Shown in pieces: positions 20,886 to 32,233 of a DNA stretch of 64,000 bases (within the stretch, counting starts at the first letter, position 1; each line of letters starts with the position of its first letter). Both the position numbers and the translations under genes were made by a program. The notes under the pieces were generated by a model. That model was given only the letters and a program-made list of their open reading frames with translations. It was not told where the DNA came from and did no database searches. Source of the DNA: Melitaea cinxia. Taxonomy: Eukaryota > Arthropoda > Insecta > Lepidoptera > Nymphalidae. The stretch spans positions 5,851,177 through 5,915,176 of the forward strand of contig NC_059398.1 in assembly GCF_905220565.1 (NCBI RefSeq), given 5' to 3'.

Positions 20886-22282
20886 ATATTTTGTGAGTTA
20901 TCCCTAATAATATGTATTGTACTACAGCTGTCGATGTAATTATTTTTTCTAAAAAACCTTAGCTTACTTAATATTAAGTAATAATAATAATTTTATATAA
21001 TTATAAATCATGTCTTCAATTCAGGATTATTATTGGCTTATTTGTATACATATAAACTTAATATAATTAATTATTATTTCAATATAATACGAGTATTTTA
21101 ACAAAAAATAATATATTGAACTTATAGTCAATAACTACTAGTCTAGAACTTAAAGTCTTTAAATACAGTAACTTAAAAATTCAATTTAATTGAAGTACGT
21201 CTGTGTTTGTGAACGCTAGAGAGAGCAGCTGAGCAGATGGAAAGCAAATCGCAAAAGCACTAATCACAGTTGCGATATCCCGTGTAAAACTTTTACAATG
21301 ACATGGTGGCAAATCCAGGATTTTTTAGGTAGTAACCATAATTCCGAAATATTAGTATTCGTTAACTTCATAGATTTTTTTTTAAATTTTAATGTTATTA
21401 CACTTTATATCATGTGTAGGTATATTTGTCATTCAAATTTCAAGTGCTTACAAGGAAGTGTAGAATACTGAAGTATTTATCTTTATAACATTATGTTAGT
21501 TGCGAAATACACACAAATAAGTCAATATGTCTATACAACGTACGTAATTGTCTAATATAGATAGATAGTAGATACTTAGAAAATGACGAATTGTGTTTCT
21601 ATACTGTTTATAACTTAGAATAATAGGTTTCTATCTCAATCTCAAGAAACCATTTTGCTATCATTACTCGTTACAATTCGTTTTTGTACGATTAACTTTT
21701 TCTTCTTGGAGTAACTTTGCTTCTGCCTGTAACATCCCGCTGTGGGCATAGATTTCATTCTTTATGAAGGATAGGAACTTAATTCACTACGCAGCTCCAC
21801 CGCGGGTTGGCGGATATATTCCCTACTATAAGTAACGATTGCTATCAGGTATCTTTGATATCAACAGGGACCGACAGCTTAACGTGCGTGGGGAGACTCA
21901 CAAGGACAGACACCCAGACCGGAAATAAATTCAGAGTAGCAATGTGTGGTTATTCTTACTAAATAAACTAAATAAAATTAAATTTAAACTAAAAACAGAC
22001 CTATTGTAGATATCACTTTCTCAGCTACAGTGAAAGTATAGCTTACAATTATCTTTATAATTAATAGCCTCTTTTTAAAGTGAATGTTGCTCTATATTTA
22101 TATCAAACTACAAATTTAAATATTTTAACTGCCTACTTAAAAACATAATAATAAATGTAAACATACTTTTCAGTGATAAGAAACAGGGCACATACAGTAC
22201 GAGGGAGTGTTCGGTGACTAATAATGACGTAGGCTTCTGTGTAAATACTTTTTTTCAGATAATCGCGGGCCAGAATATTGAA
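20886..22282. other. Intergenic, AT-rich, with one SINE
   Basis: Apart from the SINE at 21716-21925 I see only AT-rich DNA. This is the region upstream of the first small acidic protein gene. Confidence 0.4.
21716..21925 (-). mobile_element. tRNA-headed SINE, truncated
   Basis: Matches the tail half of the SINE seen whole at 54269-54590 (CTGTGGGCATAG, GGGTTGGCGGATATATTCCC, CTATCAGGTAT, GGGACCGACAGCTTAACGTG, GACACCCAGACC). The tRNA-like head is missing. Confidence 0.7.
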
Positions 22283-22376
22283 TATAAACAGACAAACGTT
22301 GCTAGTGGTTCATAAGTAGATTAATCCGCTAAGTGTATCGTTGTGTTTTCAGGCAAGACATTACATATCAAATCAA
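22283..22376 (+). promoter_or_regulatory. Core promoter and non-coding first exon of acidic protein gene 1
   Basis: TATAAA at 22283-22288 lies 29 bases before GTTCATAAG (about 22308-22316), an arthropod-type initiator. The exon then runs to a TCAA|GTAAGT donor (last base 22376) and contains no ATG. The same architecture and alignable bases are found before gene 2 (29533-29603) and gene 3 (36098-36185), which is why I pair it with the coding exon at 25904. Confidence 0.6.
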
Positions 22377-23089
22377 GTAAGTGCCTTTTTGTTAGTACTT
22401 ATTAGTAATAAATAATTATTTATAGTCTGTTAAGAGGAAATAAATTAAATTGTTAGTATTCCTCTTTCCTGTTATCAGAAAATTCTATGTAATAATATGT
22501 TTTTGATAAAAAATCCTTATCCAGTGATGTCATCAGTAACAATTACATTATAATTGTTTTATATCGTTCTAAATTTAAAGATATGAAAATAACAATGTCG
22601 ATCAGTTTTGGTTATTTACTTGTTTTTGCGGCTTTTTTATTTCTTCTATACAATATTTTGAGACCAGAAAATATTAAATTTAGTGCTTTTTTTAATAAGT
22701 ACCAAGTTAATTTATAACATTTTCAACCATATCAGTACATTTTTTACGAATATTTGATAAACTGTAATCTTATTAGACCGCTAATACTGAATGGGCTGAT
22801 AAGTGAAAAGATAATGCGTAAATTTATTATATTATAATAAGTTTTAATTCAAACTATACAAATAGAAAAATAAATATTTCCGTGAATCAACAATATGTAA
22901 ATGTCGTAATTATCATTTAGCAAGAATTTTACAATTTAGTATTGTTTTTAGAATTTTATACTTATTTACTAAATATAAATTAAATATTACTATTATAGTA
23001 GAGATACTTTTAGTCGAATTCGGTGTTTAAAATTTTTAAATGAACCCAACTTAATTTAATTCAATAGCTTGCTATTGATCAAATCAGAG

Positions 23090-23480
23090 CTTAGCTAGGT
23101 ATTTTTTTTTTTTTTTAGTAAATCGTGCTTTTTGGAAATCATATTTCAATACGAATTACATATTAATAAAATATGAATAATATTTTTCGATCTCACCGAC
23201 ATAAAAAAAATATGACTGGTTATTTAAATAAAAAATCACGAGTGCAATTAGAAAAAAAGGGGGAAAATGATCGATTTGGAGACATGAGAGTTTGAACATT
23301 GTAATTAACGGCGAAATTTACCTTCGTATTCTAATAATATTGTAGCAGTTTTTCATTATCCGAAAACACGAACAAAACGACATTTTCTAAAAATGAATTC
23401 TAGCTAGATCGATGTATCGCCCCCGAAATAATATCGCATACTTAATGTGATTCAGATTATATACACACAAGAATTGCTTT
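23090..23480 (+). repeat. Interspersed repeat (pair with 61195-61690)
   Basis: Shares AATCGTG...TTTTGGAAATCATATTTC, GCGAAATTTACCTTCGTATT and ATGAATTCTAGCTAGAT with 61195-61690, and its last block also with 37200-37330. The 61.4-kb copy keeps a tRNA-like segment that is eroded here. Confidence 0.6.
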
Positions 23481-25555
23481 TTAAAGGTATTAGATAAAAT
23501 TAAAAAAAAATCGCTTTCTGAGTATAATTACCGTTTCAAATTTACACAACAATTTAATTTGTTTAAAAAATATTTCTTATATTATAAATACCAACAATTT
23601 CGTTATTATGGTTATTCGCAGCCTTTTTGTAACTCAACATTTACCTGTATATTCTGTTCTCAAACCATCATATCAGGTCAAGGCCTCTATATATCTAAAC
23701 ATAAAAAACTTGAACCGGATACTCGCCATGCATTGTCATGTCTCCTAAGCGATTGTTAAGGCGTAATTTTTGCCATCATTACACGCGATCTTGATCCATT
23801 ACTCTATTTAAATTGACGCACATTAAGAAAAAATTACATAAGTAATCTATCATTCGTTACTTTTGTAGTAAACGAGTAACTAATTTATTTATATTTTATA
23901 TGTATATAAAAACAAACACAAAAAATTAACACAGTAAATAATTATTTCTAATACTGAAAGTATTTTAAATACAACTTAAAAATTAAAAACAAAAATTTGA
24001 CAATTGTTCTATAGACCGGATATTAATACCGGAGTGTTCTTTTTTTTTATCTATCAAATAAAAAATATGCGCAGAATTACAATTACAAGCAGCAAAAGAA
24101 AACCATTTAGGCTTGTACAAGCCTGGTACAAAACAATTTCAAATAGAGTTTCAATAGGTTGAAACTACAAAAAAAAAAGAAACTCTTATATCTTAATCTT
24201 ATATCTTTATTCTATAAGATATATTACGTTATTTTAATTTAAGGGAACAGCTTAATTAATTATTTTACTTCTTAAATTTATTTGCCGCTTAAGCTTTATT
24301 TCCCCTTTTTAAGAGAAAGTTTTAATGTTTAGACAGCAATCATAGAATTTGACAAGTGTACTATAAAGTCTTAAAAGAAAATAATTATAATTTACTATAT
24401 TTGGAATCTATAATTATTTTACATATTATAATGTATGTTTGCAAATGATTTAATAACATTTCACTATCGTAAGAACGTCATATCAATGCAATTGAAGTGA
24501 TTATATGTAGGTCAATCAATAAAAAACAATGAAATAAATAATCATACTACTGTCGTGATTATTTATAAAATACTTTTATATCAAAAAACATATATTATTA
24601 TAAAAAAACAAGGCTGCTTTACTAAGATAAATTTGGATGCGCTATATAAGAACAAACTGGTTAAATATTTAAAACTCATATTGTATTTAAAGCTTTTTAT
24701 TTTTATTTCTTACTCACATCTAACATATAGGTAGAATATAATTTATTAGACATAAAAAGAATAGGGAAAACAGGATGGTTCATAAATAAAAGCACAATGA
24801 AACCAAAACAATTAAAATAATAGAATAGAAAAAAAAGACTACACCTAACTCATATAAATTAAAAAATACGTATTGAAAATCACTATTACTGTTTAGTATA
24901 TTGTTAGTTTCTATATGACATTATTAAACATATTTTTGGTAGCTAATTGTATTCTTTGGTACATATATTTTTAATTGTAAACGTAATCATATAATCTAGT
25001 ATTATTTATTAACAACAATATTTTTTAATATTGAGAGTAAGAATAACCCTAAAGTAGATCTGACAGTTTCCATAAGAATCAATGTATTGCAAATTCAGCT
25101 CACTAAATATAATTTGGCCCTAATTTTTTAACATTTATCATTAACTTCGTTCGAATTGTGTTTATTTTTTATTTACTAATTTATCACTTCTTGCATAAAT
25201 ATAATCAAACACTTTTACGTAGTAAAAAAAAGAAAAAAACAACAGTACAGAAATAAAATTAAAAAAAAAAAGTAGTTACAATGACAGCATGCAAAGGCGG
25301 TCTTATTGCTTTAAGCAATCTCTTCCAGACAACCTCAGGTAAAAGGAGATTATTAGTAACAAAGTGCGGGATTGTGCAAAAGTAGATAAATATAAATAGA
25401 ATGTTGTGTTTATATTATGTCTATAAAAGTTACCTAAAATAGAATTTAAACGTTTTAAAACCAATATATTATTTATTAATTGCTATAATATTGTAGTTAA
25501 TTAAAATTAAATACATATTTTTACGAGGAAAATTTAATAATTGTATATAAATAGA

Positions 25556-25817
25556 CCGTATAACAAGCGCACGGCTTACCTAATGCTAAGCAATTAAAAA
25601 AGCTTATAGACGCTTTCAGAACCAGAAAGCATAGCAAGCGCATTGCTGACGTTACCCCCAATCCCCCCAGGAGCTCTGGTCACCTTATTCACCACAGGAA
25701 CATAACACTGCTTGAAAGCAGTATTATTTAGCTGTGATATTTTGTAAAGTCGAGTTACTTCCCCAGTCGGGCTACTCCAGATTTTAAGTTGGATATTTCG
25801 TGCTGTGCCTTACCTCA
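25556..25817 (-). mobile_element. Interspersed repeat family B (minus orientation)
   Basis: Same blocks as 20605-20885, diverged (AAGCGCACGGCTTACCTAAT, CCCCCCAGGAGCTCTGGTCA, CTTCCCCAGTCGGGCTACTCC). It lies just upstream of the coding exon at 25904. Confidence 0.7.
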
Positions 25818-25907
25818 CTAAATAAATAATATCATCACGTTGAACATTATTGTAATTCATTTAATAAAATTTATCATAAAAAATAACTTTGTTAGTATTA
25901 CAGAATA

Positions 25908-26120
25908 ATGGCTAATGAAAATGAACGCGTTGTTTTTCCCGATGAAGTGGAACAGACCAAAGAGAAGGTTGCGGAAGAAACGCAAGCCACGGAAACCAAT
26001 GGTATAGAGCAACCGCCTGAGAAAAGCGAAATTCAGTTAAGAAATATGATCACAGTTCCAGGCAACTGTCCGCCAGGTCAACAGCGTGGCGCTGACGGCA
26101 TTTGTCGCGACATATTTTGA
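25908..26120 (+). CDS. Small acidic C-x11-C protein, gene 1
   Basis: A 70-residue protein encoded by a single exon that begins at an ATTACAG acceptor four bases before the ATG (exon start 25904). N-terminal module ENERVVFPDEVEQTKEKVAE, then a short charged linker and a C-terminal block VPGNCPPGQQRGADGICRDI ending in F. The two cysteines are 11 residues apart. There is no signal peptide in this exon, and the putative first exon contains no ATG, so the protein is probably intracellular unless another exon is missed. Gene 3 at 39183 shares both ends, gene 2 the N-terminus, and gene 4 is a decayed copy. I do not recognise the family and assign no function. Confidence 0.7.
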   Translation: MANENERVVFPDEVEQTKEKVAEETQATETNGIEQPPEKSEIQLRNMITVPGNCPPGQQRGADGICRDIF

Positions 26121-26456
26121 AATTTAAGGAAATCTATCAATAAGGATTATTTAAATTTAGTCATAAGGTTTCGAAACATCTTATTCTTAAGACTTTCTAG
26201 CATTTTATGTTTGATGCATTGCCTTGTTTAAGAATTTTATTGTAAATTATCACATAGCAGTATTATTTGTTTACCTGTTTTTTTATGTGTTTTGTTTAAG
26301 TAAACTTACTTGTACTGTATTTAGTTTTTTTTGTGACCTTTTTAATTTCTAGTACTACTTTTTAAATATTGTTTTCTACATACTAAACTGATAATATTTT
26401 GAACGTTTACCATTACTTTTATTCATAGTTTTGCATTAAAACGTCAGGGTGTGTAT

Positions 26457-26500
26457 GTAACACAGTCATGTAACACAGTCATGTAACACATAACATGTAA
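26457..26500 (+). repeat. Short tandem repeat, 13-bp unit
   Basis: ATGTAACACAGTC occurs twice in a row, followed by two partial units (ATGTAACACAT, ATGTAACC). Confidence 0.85.
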
Positions 26501-26734
26501 CCTGACACTATTCAAGTACGCGTGAGACAGCATAAATAATATACGAGTACTGCGCCGTCTCTTTCAACTTATTCAGGTGAAGAAATGCTCAAATATATTC
26601 TAAGATGCTCGTTTAACCTTGCAAGTAAATTCACGATTTTCCTTTTTCTGTTGAATGTAGAACTACCTGTTTTACTTTTCTCCGTACAAGATTTTAAAAA
26701 TATTTTTAAAAAATTCTTAAGAAACCTTCACTCA

Positions 26735-26915
26735 TTCACATACTTCAGTCAATCGTAGTCTATCGCTAGACATAGGTCTCCCCAAGCTCGCGCCATCCCG
26801 ATCTTAGCAGGAGTGTTCTAGAGTGGAGACCATGTGTTGACAAACTCACTGTGGGACGTTCTCCGACCCGGCGCTTTACCAACGACGATCTACGTAAGAT
26901 TGAAAAAGAGTATCA
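26735..26915 (+). mobile_element. RTE-type LINE fragment
   Basis: Contains CATAGGTCTCCCCAAGCTCG and, after it, CTCACTGTGGGACGTTCTCC and GACGATCTACGTAAGATTG, which match the C-terminal RTE coding block at 37995-38215. The reading frame is broken. Confidence 0.65.
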
Positions 26916-27388
26916 ACGAGTAATTAGATATGACCAAAAATACCCTTTAGATCATATTGTTTCTGCAAACTTATTATAATAATTAACATAATAATAAAAA
27001 TATTTAAAACAGCCAGCTGAATTCTACGATTCGATATGTTATTAAAAATGCGAAGAACTTCGTTCAGATCAACTTATTTTGTTATTTTTTTTTTCAAAGG
27101 CCAGAAATACCAATAAAGCCATTCTCTTGCGACCCAGCCTTTGAGGCCTATTGATTGAAGTTAAAGTTGAAAATCGCTTCATGTGATGGCGCTTCTAATG
27201 CCATCTATACACAGAACAAAGAATTATTATAATATGAAATGAATGTCACAAACTGTGGTATGTTCGGAAAAGTTTAGATACCCTTTGCTACAGTTTTTTT
27301 TGACTCAAACTATGATCAAAAAATTTAATCATAATAATTGATCTTAGTTTTTGGTATTTTTAAGGTAGGGCATTGTGATTTCAAGGTA

Positions 27389-27438
27389 GGGCATTGCCCC
27401 ACAATGCCCTCTATATTGAATATTGTGGGGCAATGCCC
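27389..27438. repeat. Perfect 17-bp inverted repeat
   Basis: GGGCATTGCCCCACAAT (27389-27405) and its exact complement ATTGTGGGGCAATGCCC (27422-27438) flank a 16-base spacer. A partial third copy, AGGTAGGGCATTGTG, lies just before it at 27365. Confidence 0.9.
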
Positions 27439-27714
27439 TCTTCCCCTAGCTACGACCGTGGTATGACTGTATTAAAATTTAAAGTACAAAATAAAAAACT
27501 GTGACCATAATTAAAAATTTATTGTATATATTATTATTAAGAGCTTTTATTTAACTTGCAGTGTATGTAAGTATGTTAGGTACATATGGTATATGTTTAT
27601 TTCTAACAAGATTCCACCAAAATCTTGCAACACAATTTTGAGCAAAAATTTTGTTTACTCGTTTACTTTGGATGACATTGCATAGTAAGCTGTTTGACGT
27701 AATTCTAAATCCAG

Positions 27715-28140
27715 CATGGCGGTACATCCAAGATGGGGGACTAGTTAATTTTTAATACATTCCCACAATATGGGTATCAAATAAAAGGGATTGCTAAGAG
27801 TAACTCGACATATATAGTAGACATTACTCTAAATCCAATATGGAGACATGACTCTAAATCCAATATGGCAGACTTTTAAAGACGACGGACTAATTATTTT
27901 ATAAGCACTCCTATAATATGGATATCAAATTAAAGAGTTTGCTGAAAATAACTGGAAGAATAGAGTGTCGTTTCTATTAATACCATATCCGCCATATTTA
28001 ACTTTCAAAGATGGTGGACTAAGTTTGTAATGCTTTCTTACAATAGTGGTTTCAAATGAAAGGGCTCATTGAGAGTATACTCGAAAAATAAAGTGACTTG
28101 TCTCTAAATCCAATGTGGCAGACTTGTTAAGATGAAGTAG
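27715..28140 (+). repeat. Degenerate tandem repeat, ~130-145-bp units
   Basis: A unit containing AAGATGG(T/G)GGACTA, AATATGG(G/A)TATCAAAT(A/G)AAAG and CTCTAAATCCAATATGG recurs about three times (GGGGGACTAG at 27736, GACGGACTAA at 27882, GGTGGACTAA at 28011). Confidence 0.7.
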
Positions 28141-28306
28141 ATACACAAAATACATATATGATTTTGTTTAATTTTGTAAAAATATTTTTTTTTTTAAATT
28201 ATTATACAAAAATATTGATGCCCTGAACTACCGTCAAAATTTAATTTCAATACCCCTCGCAAACATCATAGAAAACCGATTATGTTCCTGCATCCTGCAA
28301 CTGATG

Positions 28307-28600
28307 CCATTGAGGTAGGGCACAGGAGGGATTTCCTGCTCAAAATATGGAGCAGTCCGACTGGCGTAGTACCTCAACTTTACAGAAGATTACAGCTAAA
28401 TAATACTGTTTTCAAGCAGTATTGTGTTCCTGTTGGTGAGTAAGGTGACCAGAGCTCCAAAGGGGGGGGGGGGATTGGGGATTAGGTCGGCAACGCGCTT
28501 GCGATGCTTCTAGTATTGCAGACGTCTATAAGCTACGGTAATCGTTTACCATCAGGTGAGCCGTACGCTTGTTTGCCGACCTAATGTAATAAAAAAAAAA
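28307..28600 (+). mobile_element. Interspersed repeat family B (plus), with poly(A)
   Basis: Nearly complete copy: AGGTAGGGCACAGGAGG, TACCTCAACTTTACAGAAG, GTGACCAGAGCTCC, CAGGTGAGCCGTACGCTTGT and a terminal A run. A short second copy (28975-29075) follows at a distance of 370 bases. Confidence 0.75.
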
Positions 28601-28974
28601 CCCTCCTTTGCAAAGATCAGTTTTGGGTACTAACTCGTCGGCTAAGTATTATTGGCATAAAATTTCAACATCTTAGAAGACAATCTACTATCGATTTACC
28701 ATTTGCTAGACGCTGTGCTTTTAAGCGATGTACTTCTTGTAAGTTTTGTAGCATTTGTTTAATCGCTACTTGGATAACTGATCTAATGACTATCTACTGA
28801 ATTGTGTTTAATTATACGCATAATACGGTGTTTACCTACATGAGTTGTTCACTGAAACCAAGCATAATATATGTTCCATTACGTAATGAATATTTTAGTG
28901 TAGTAACTGCTGGTAAATCGATAAATAAAGAAAGAAATAAATAACACTACTCTCAATTAGTGTTACTCGTATGT

Positions 28975-29075
28975 TCCTGTGGTGAATAAGGTGGCCAGAG
29001 CTCCTGGGGAGGGTCAGAGGTAGTTTCGGCAACGAGCTTGCCATCATCTGGGTCGTCCACTTGTTTAACAGCCTA
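28975..29075 (+). mobile_element. Interspersed repeat family B, fragment
   Basis: Contains GTTCCTGTGGTGAATAAGGT and CCAGAGCTCCTGGGGAGG and ends GTTTAACAGCCTAGTCGTAT; an internal deletion removes the middle of the family consensus. Confidence 0.65.
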
Positions 29076-29532
29076 GTCGTATAAACAAAAACTTTGTTTT
29101 TAAAAAAAGTTTGCAGACATCTATCTCATTTTGCTAATAATGTAGGTATTTTTATATAGTTATACGACTCACATAAATAATAGCTTACGATGTATGTAGT
29201 ACTCTTAGTTGTTTATTGTTCTTAATGATATCTGTTATTCATAATAAGCTTTTTTCGGATTAGCATGGTGGTCATTACTTTAATTGATTGACAACTTTTA
29301 AATTATTTATGCATAATATCACATTACTATTCAAATCTCTTCAAGTAAGATTACATAGTTAAGTTTGAAATTATTTACTTAATAGATAAATGGCAAAAAT
29401 ATTACATAAATGAATGTTCATAAACAAGTAAATAGTACCCACTGATTTGATTTATATTACTTTTTATCCTTCTATATATATTTTAGTATCTATAATTGTG
29501 TCTGGTTTATCAACTTAAGTACCATCCGACAG

Positions 29533-29603
29533 TCATAAGTTGATTAACCGGCTTCGTAGTGCAACGTTGTGTTTGCAGATTGTAAATCGTTTATTTAAAA
29601 CAA
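29533..29603 (+). promoter_or_regulatory. Non-coding first exon of acidic protein gene 2
   Basis: TCATAAGTTGATTAACCG at 29533 aligns with TCATAAGTAGATTAATCCG of gene 1, and CGTTGTGTTTGCAG with CGTTGTGTTTTCAG; the exon ends at ACAA|GTGAGT. No clear TATA box is present at the expected place (about 29505). No ATG lies in the exon. Confidence 0.55.
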
Positions 29604-29689
29604 GTGAGTAGTAATTCTTTGTGTTACTCGGATTCCATTCAACTAAAGATAGGTATAGTTGATTAAGGTCTTACGTAATTAGTTAAGGT

Positions 29690-29800
29690 AGCGTTTGTAG
29701 TGACCCTGCTTTCTGCTCCGAGGGTTGTGGGTTCGATTCCCACCCCGAGTCTGGGTGTAATATAAATGTTTATTTATATATGTATTATTTATAAATATGA
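29690..29800 (+). mobile_element. tRNA-like SINE fragment
   Basis: GTTGTGGGTTCGATTCCCAC is a B-box-like segment followed by CGAGTCTGGGTGTAATATAAATG, typical of lepidopteran tRNA-derived SINEs. The A-box half is not recognisable. Confidence 0.55.
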
Positions 29801-29926
29801 TTATTGAAAAAAAATGTTGCTATACCAGCCGGCTGTTACCTATAACACAAGCATTAAGTTGCTTCCTTTAGAAACAGACGACTATGTGTGTATTGTGTAG
29901 ATATTTATTTATTATTTCTATATAAG

Positions 29927-30070
29927 ACGGGCAGCAGCGTCATCGGTGCGACAAAGCCAGCCCTTCGGTCACCAACCCGCCTGCCTAGCGTGGTGACTAT
30001 GGGCAACACACTTGAGTTCTCGCCATTTTTGGTGCGAACTTGTGGAGGCCTATGTCCAGCAGTGGAATAT
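29927..30070 (+). mobile_element. RTE-tailed (Metulj-like) SINE, 3' half
   Basis: GACGGGCAGCAGCGTCATCG to GAGGCCTATGTCCAGCAGTG matches the second half of the complete SINE at 63539-63883. It lies in the first intron of acidic protein gene 2. Confidence 0.8.
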
Positions 30071-31163
30071 ATGTATATATATGAATGTTTGTCTGTGTGT
30101 CCTTTATAGACTCGTAAACTATGCATTTGATCATGTCATGATCTTCAGCAAAGTTAGAGTGTTTCCAAAAAAAAAAGCTTAAATAACATCGTTGACGATA
30201 GTTAGATTTCCTATATTGCTTTTTTACTCGTATGATTTCCAGAAAGAAGCGGGACTAGCTTTATAAGGATAAAATGCGATAGGTAGTTTCGGTGAATAGT
30301 TTGTAACTTTTTAATGCTTCTTAATGTCATATAACTTGTAATCTAATTTAGAGAAAATATACTTTTGTCAAGAAATACTAAAAAAAATAGAATCTACAAG
30401 AGTTTAGATATATTTGTTAGTATATTTGTACAATTATAATTTTAGTTATATTTTCTAATTGTAAACCAAACCTACAATATGAATTTTAATTAGGTAGGTA
30501 CTATTTACATATACGAGTACGTATTTATAAGAAACAGAGTAAATTTCCGATTTAAGTTAGGTTGTTTTCGCTAAAGTCGTCAGGCATTATAAAAAAGGAT
30601 AAATTAGATTAACAACATGAGTTTCGTAACATTTTAAGAAATAATTATTCAAATTTTGTTTTTTACTGAGAAGATTTGTAAAAAATGGTATTTTAACATT
30701 TATTATAAGACCCGTTTAGGTATTGATTAAAAATAAATAAATAAATGATTATTTCAAATTTCTATTAAATTTTTGCTTCTCAATATATCTTAAATATTTT
30801 TATGTCTTATCGGAAATAGAAATTATAGAACATGAAAATTGATTTTTTGACTTTTGATTACAATTATATATGATATGATTGCAATTATATTTTGTAATGT
30901 ATGGTAAATTAGGAGATTAGTTCGTATTACTAGAATAACTTAGACAAGGACCTAAGGGAAAGATTATTTTTCGCACGACTGTTCCGTGAAGCGTGATCGA
31001 GAGCGAGCTCTGCGAGCAGTTTGGTAGTTGTAGCATATTAAAAAAGAAACCATAAATATAGTAAAAAAAGGGTCCTAAATTGTTTTAACCTTATGCCTTA
31101 ATGTACCACTATACCAGAGCAGCTGTGTAGATTATTTACTTATAAATAATTATTACGTTACAG
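30071..31163. other. Rest of the first intron of acidic protein gene 2
   Basis: AT-rich, with no exon recognised. A slightly GC-richer patch at 30965-31035 (GTGATCGAGAGCGAGCTCTG) shows no protein or repeat signature. Confidence 0.4.
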
Positions 31164-31165
31164 AT

Positions 31166-32233
31166 ATGGCAGACTACAATAATCGTGTGATTTATCCAGA
31201 AGAGGTTGATAAGTTGAAGGAGGAAGCTAAAAGAAAACGTAGACAACTTGTAAGTTTCTATGTAATATTTTTAGGCTATGTATTAGTATTACAGGTAATT
31301 TTGTCAAAAGTTTTCTATTTTAACCAAAAATTATAAGGACAAAATTTATTAAACTCTATAAACTTCTTCTGATCCGAATATACCTAGATTCGAATATACC
31401 TACATCCGAATATACACACAAATAACCCAACTGATTCCTTTTTTTAATATAAGTGTAGACAAACATTCGAAGCAATCGGTAGTAATAATAAAATTAGTAA
31501 TAACCCTTCCCTTGCAGTCGGGTAAAAACATCAATAAATTGTGTTTGTTAAACCGCTGAACAATATTTATCCCATCAAAATATTTTTATGTAAAATGTTG
31601 GCAAGTCGAGACTTCATTGCTCGCACTCTCAAAAGGATATCAGATCTATATTAAATGATCATAGTCAAAATGTTCGGATTGGCTATTTCGTCATGCTTCT
31701 TGGTCGTCGTTGATGTCACCATTGCCTGTTTATGTTGTTGTTGACGTTGTTCCAAATAAATACCTACTGCAAATATGGTGAAATAGTGAAAATTTAATAA
31801 TAAGATAATTATGTATTTACAGCAAGCAGAAACTAATTGCAACGCTATTTACTATTCTGACGAATGTGAAGAAAGTCAGCCAACAGAAGCACTAGAAACA
31901 GAAGTGCCAGAGGAAGAAGCACCAGAAATAGAAGCACCTGAAGAGGAAGCATTACAAGAAATAACTAAGGAAACAGTAAGAACAGAAGAATCCCATTAGT
32001 TCCGTAGTTAGTCACATGCAAACGTCAATGTAAAAGTGAACAATTTAATACGGACAAATTTGCTTTTGACTTCAATCGCAAAAGTTTTACAAATTTTAAT
32101 TTGTCAAAGAGTTAATTATATAGAAATTAAACACTGTGGATTTAAATTAACAAAAAATTATTTGTTTACAGAATAAGGCAAGAAACAGCAACGCTGTTGT
32201 TTTTACTGACGAAGAGCATGAAGAAAAAATGTA
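31166..32233 (+). CDS. Small acidic protein, gene 2, with two possible terminal exons
   Basis: Exon 31164-31249 starts at a TTACAG acceptor two bases before the ATG and encodes a 28-residue module (NNRVIYPEEVDKLKEEAKRK) to a CTT|GTAAGT donor. Exon 31823-31999 (NCNAIYYSDECEE plus EAPE repeats, then a stop) follows in phase 0, giving 87 residues. An internal donor ACA|GTAAGA at 31975 would join in phase 0 to a further exon at 32172-32233 (NSNAVVFTDEEHEEKM, stop), giving 99 residues; skipping 31823 gives 48. The two later exons repeat the N-terminal VVFPDE-like module. The C-x11-C block of genes 1 and 3 is missing. There is no signal peptide. Function unknown. Confidence 0.6.

Larger units (their letters stand above)
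22377..25903. other. Probable first intron of acidic protein gene 1
   Basis: About 3.5 kb of AT-rich DNA. It contains a repeat at 23090-23480 (related to 61195-61690), a reverse LINE-tail fragment at 25264-25340 (AGGCGGTCTTATTGC...AAGCAATCTCTTCCAG, related to 36612-36750) and a family B retroposon at 25556-25817. No other exon recognised. Confidence 0.5.
26121..29532. other. Intergenic region rich in repeats
   Basis: Holds a 13-bp tandem repeat (26457-26500), an RTE fragment (26735-26915), an inverted repeat (27389-27438), degenerate ~130-145-bp tandem units (27715-28140) and family B retroposons at 28307-28600 and 28975-29075. The stretch 28640-28945 is related to 35450-35920. No gene recognised. 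Confidence 0.5.

Noticed and set aside
27715..28140. CRISPR-like array
   Set aside because: Units are degenerate and ~130-145 bp, there are no short identical repeats with unique spacers, and the genome is an insect's.
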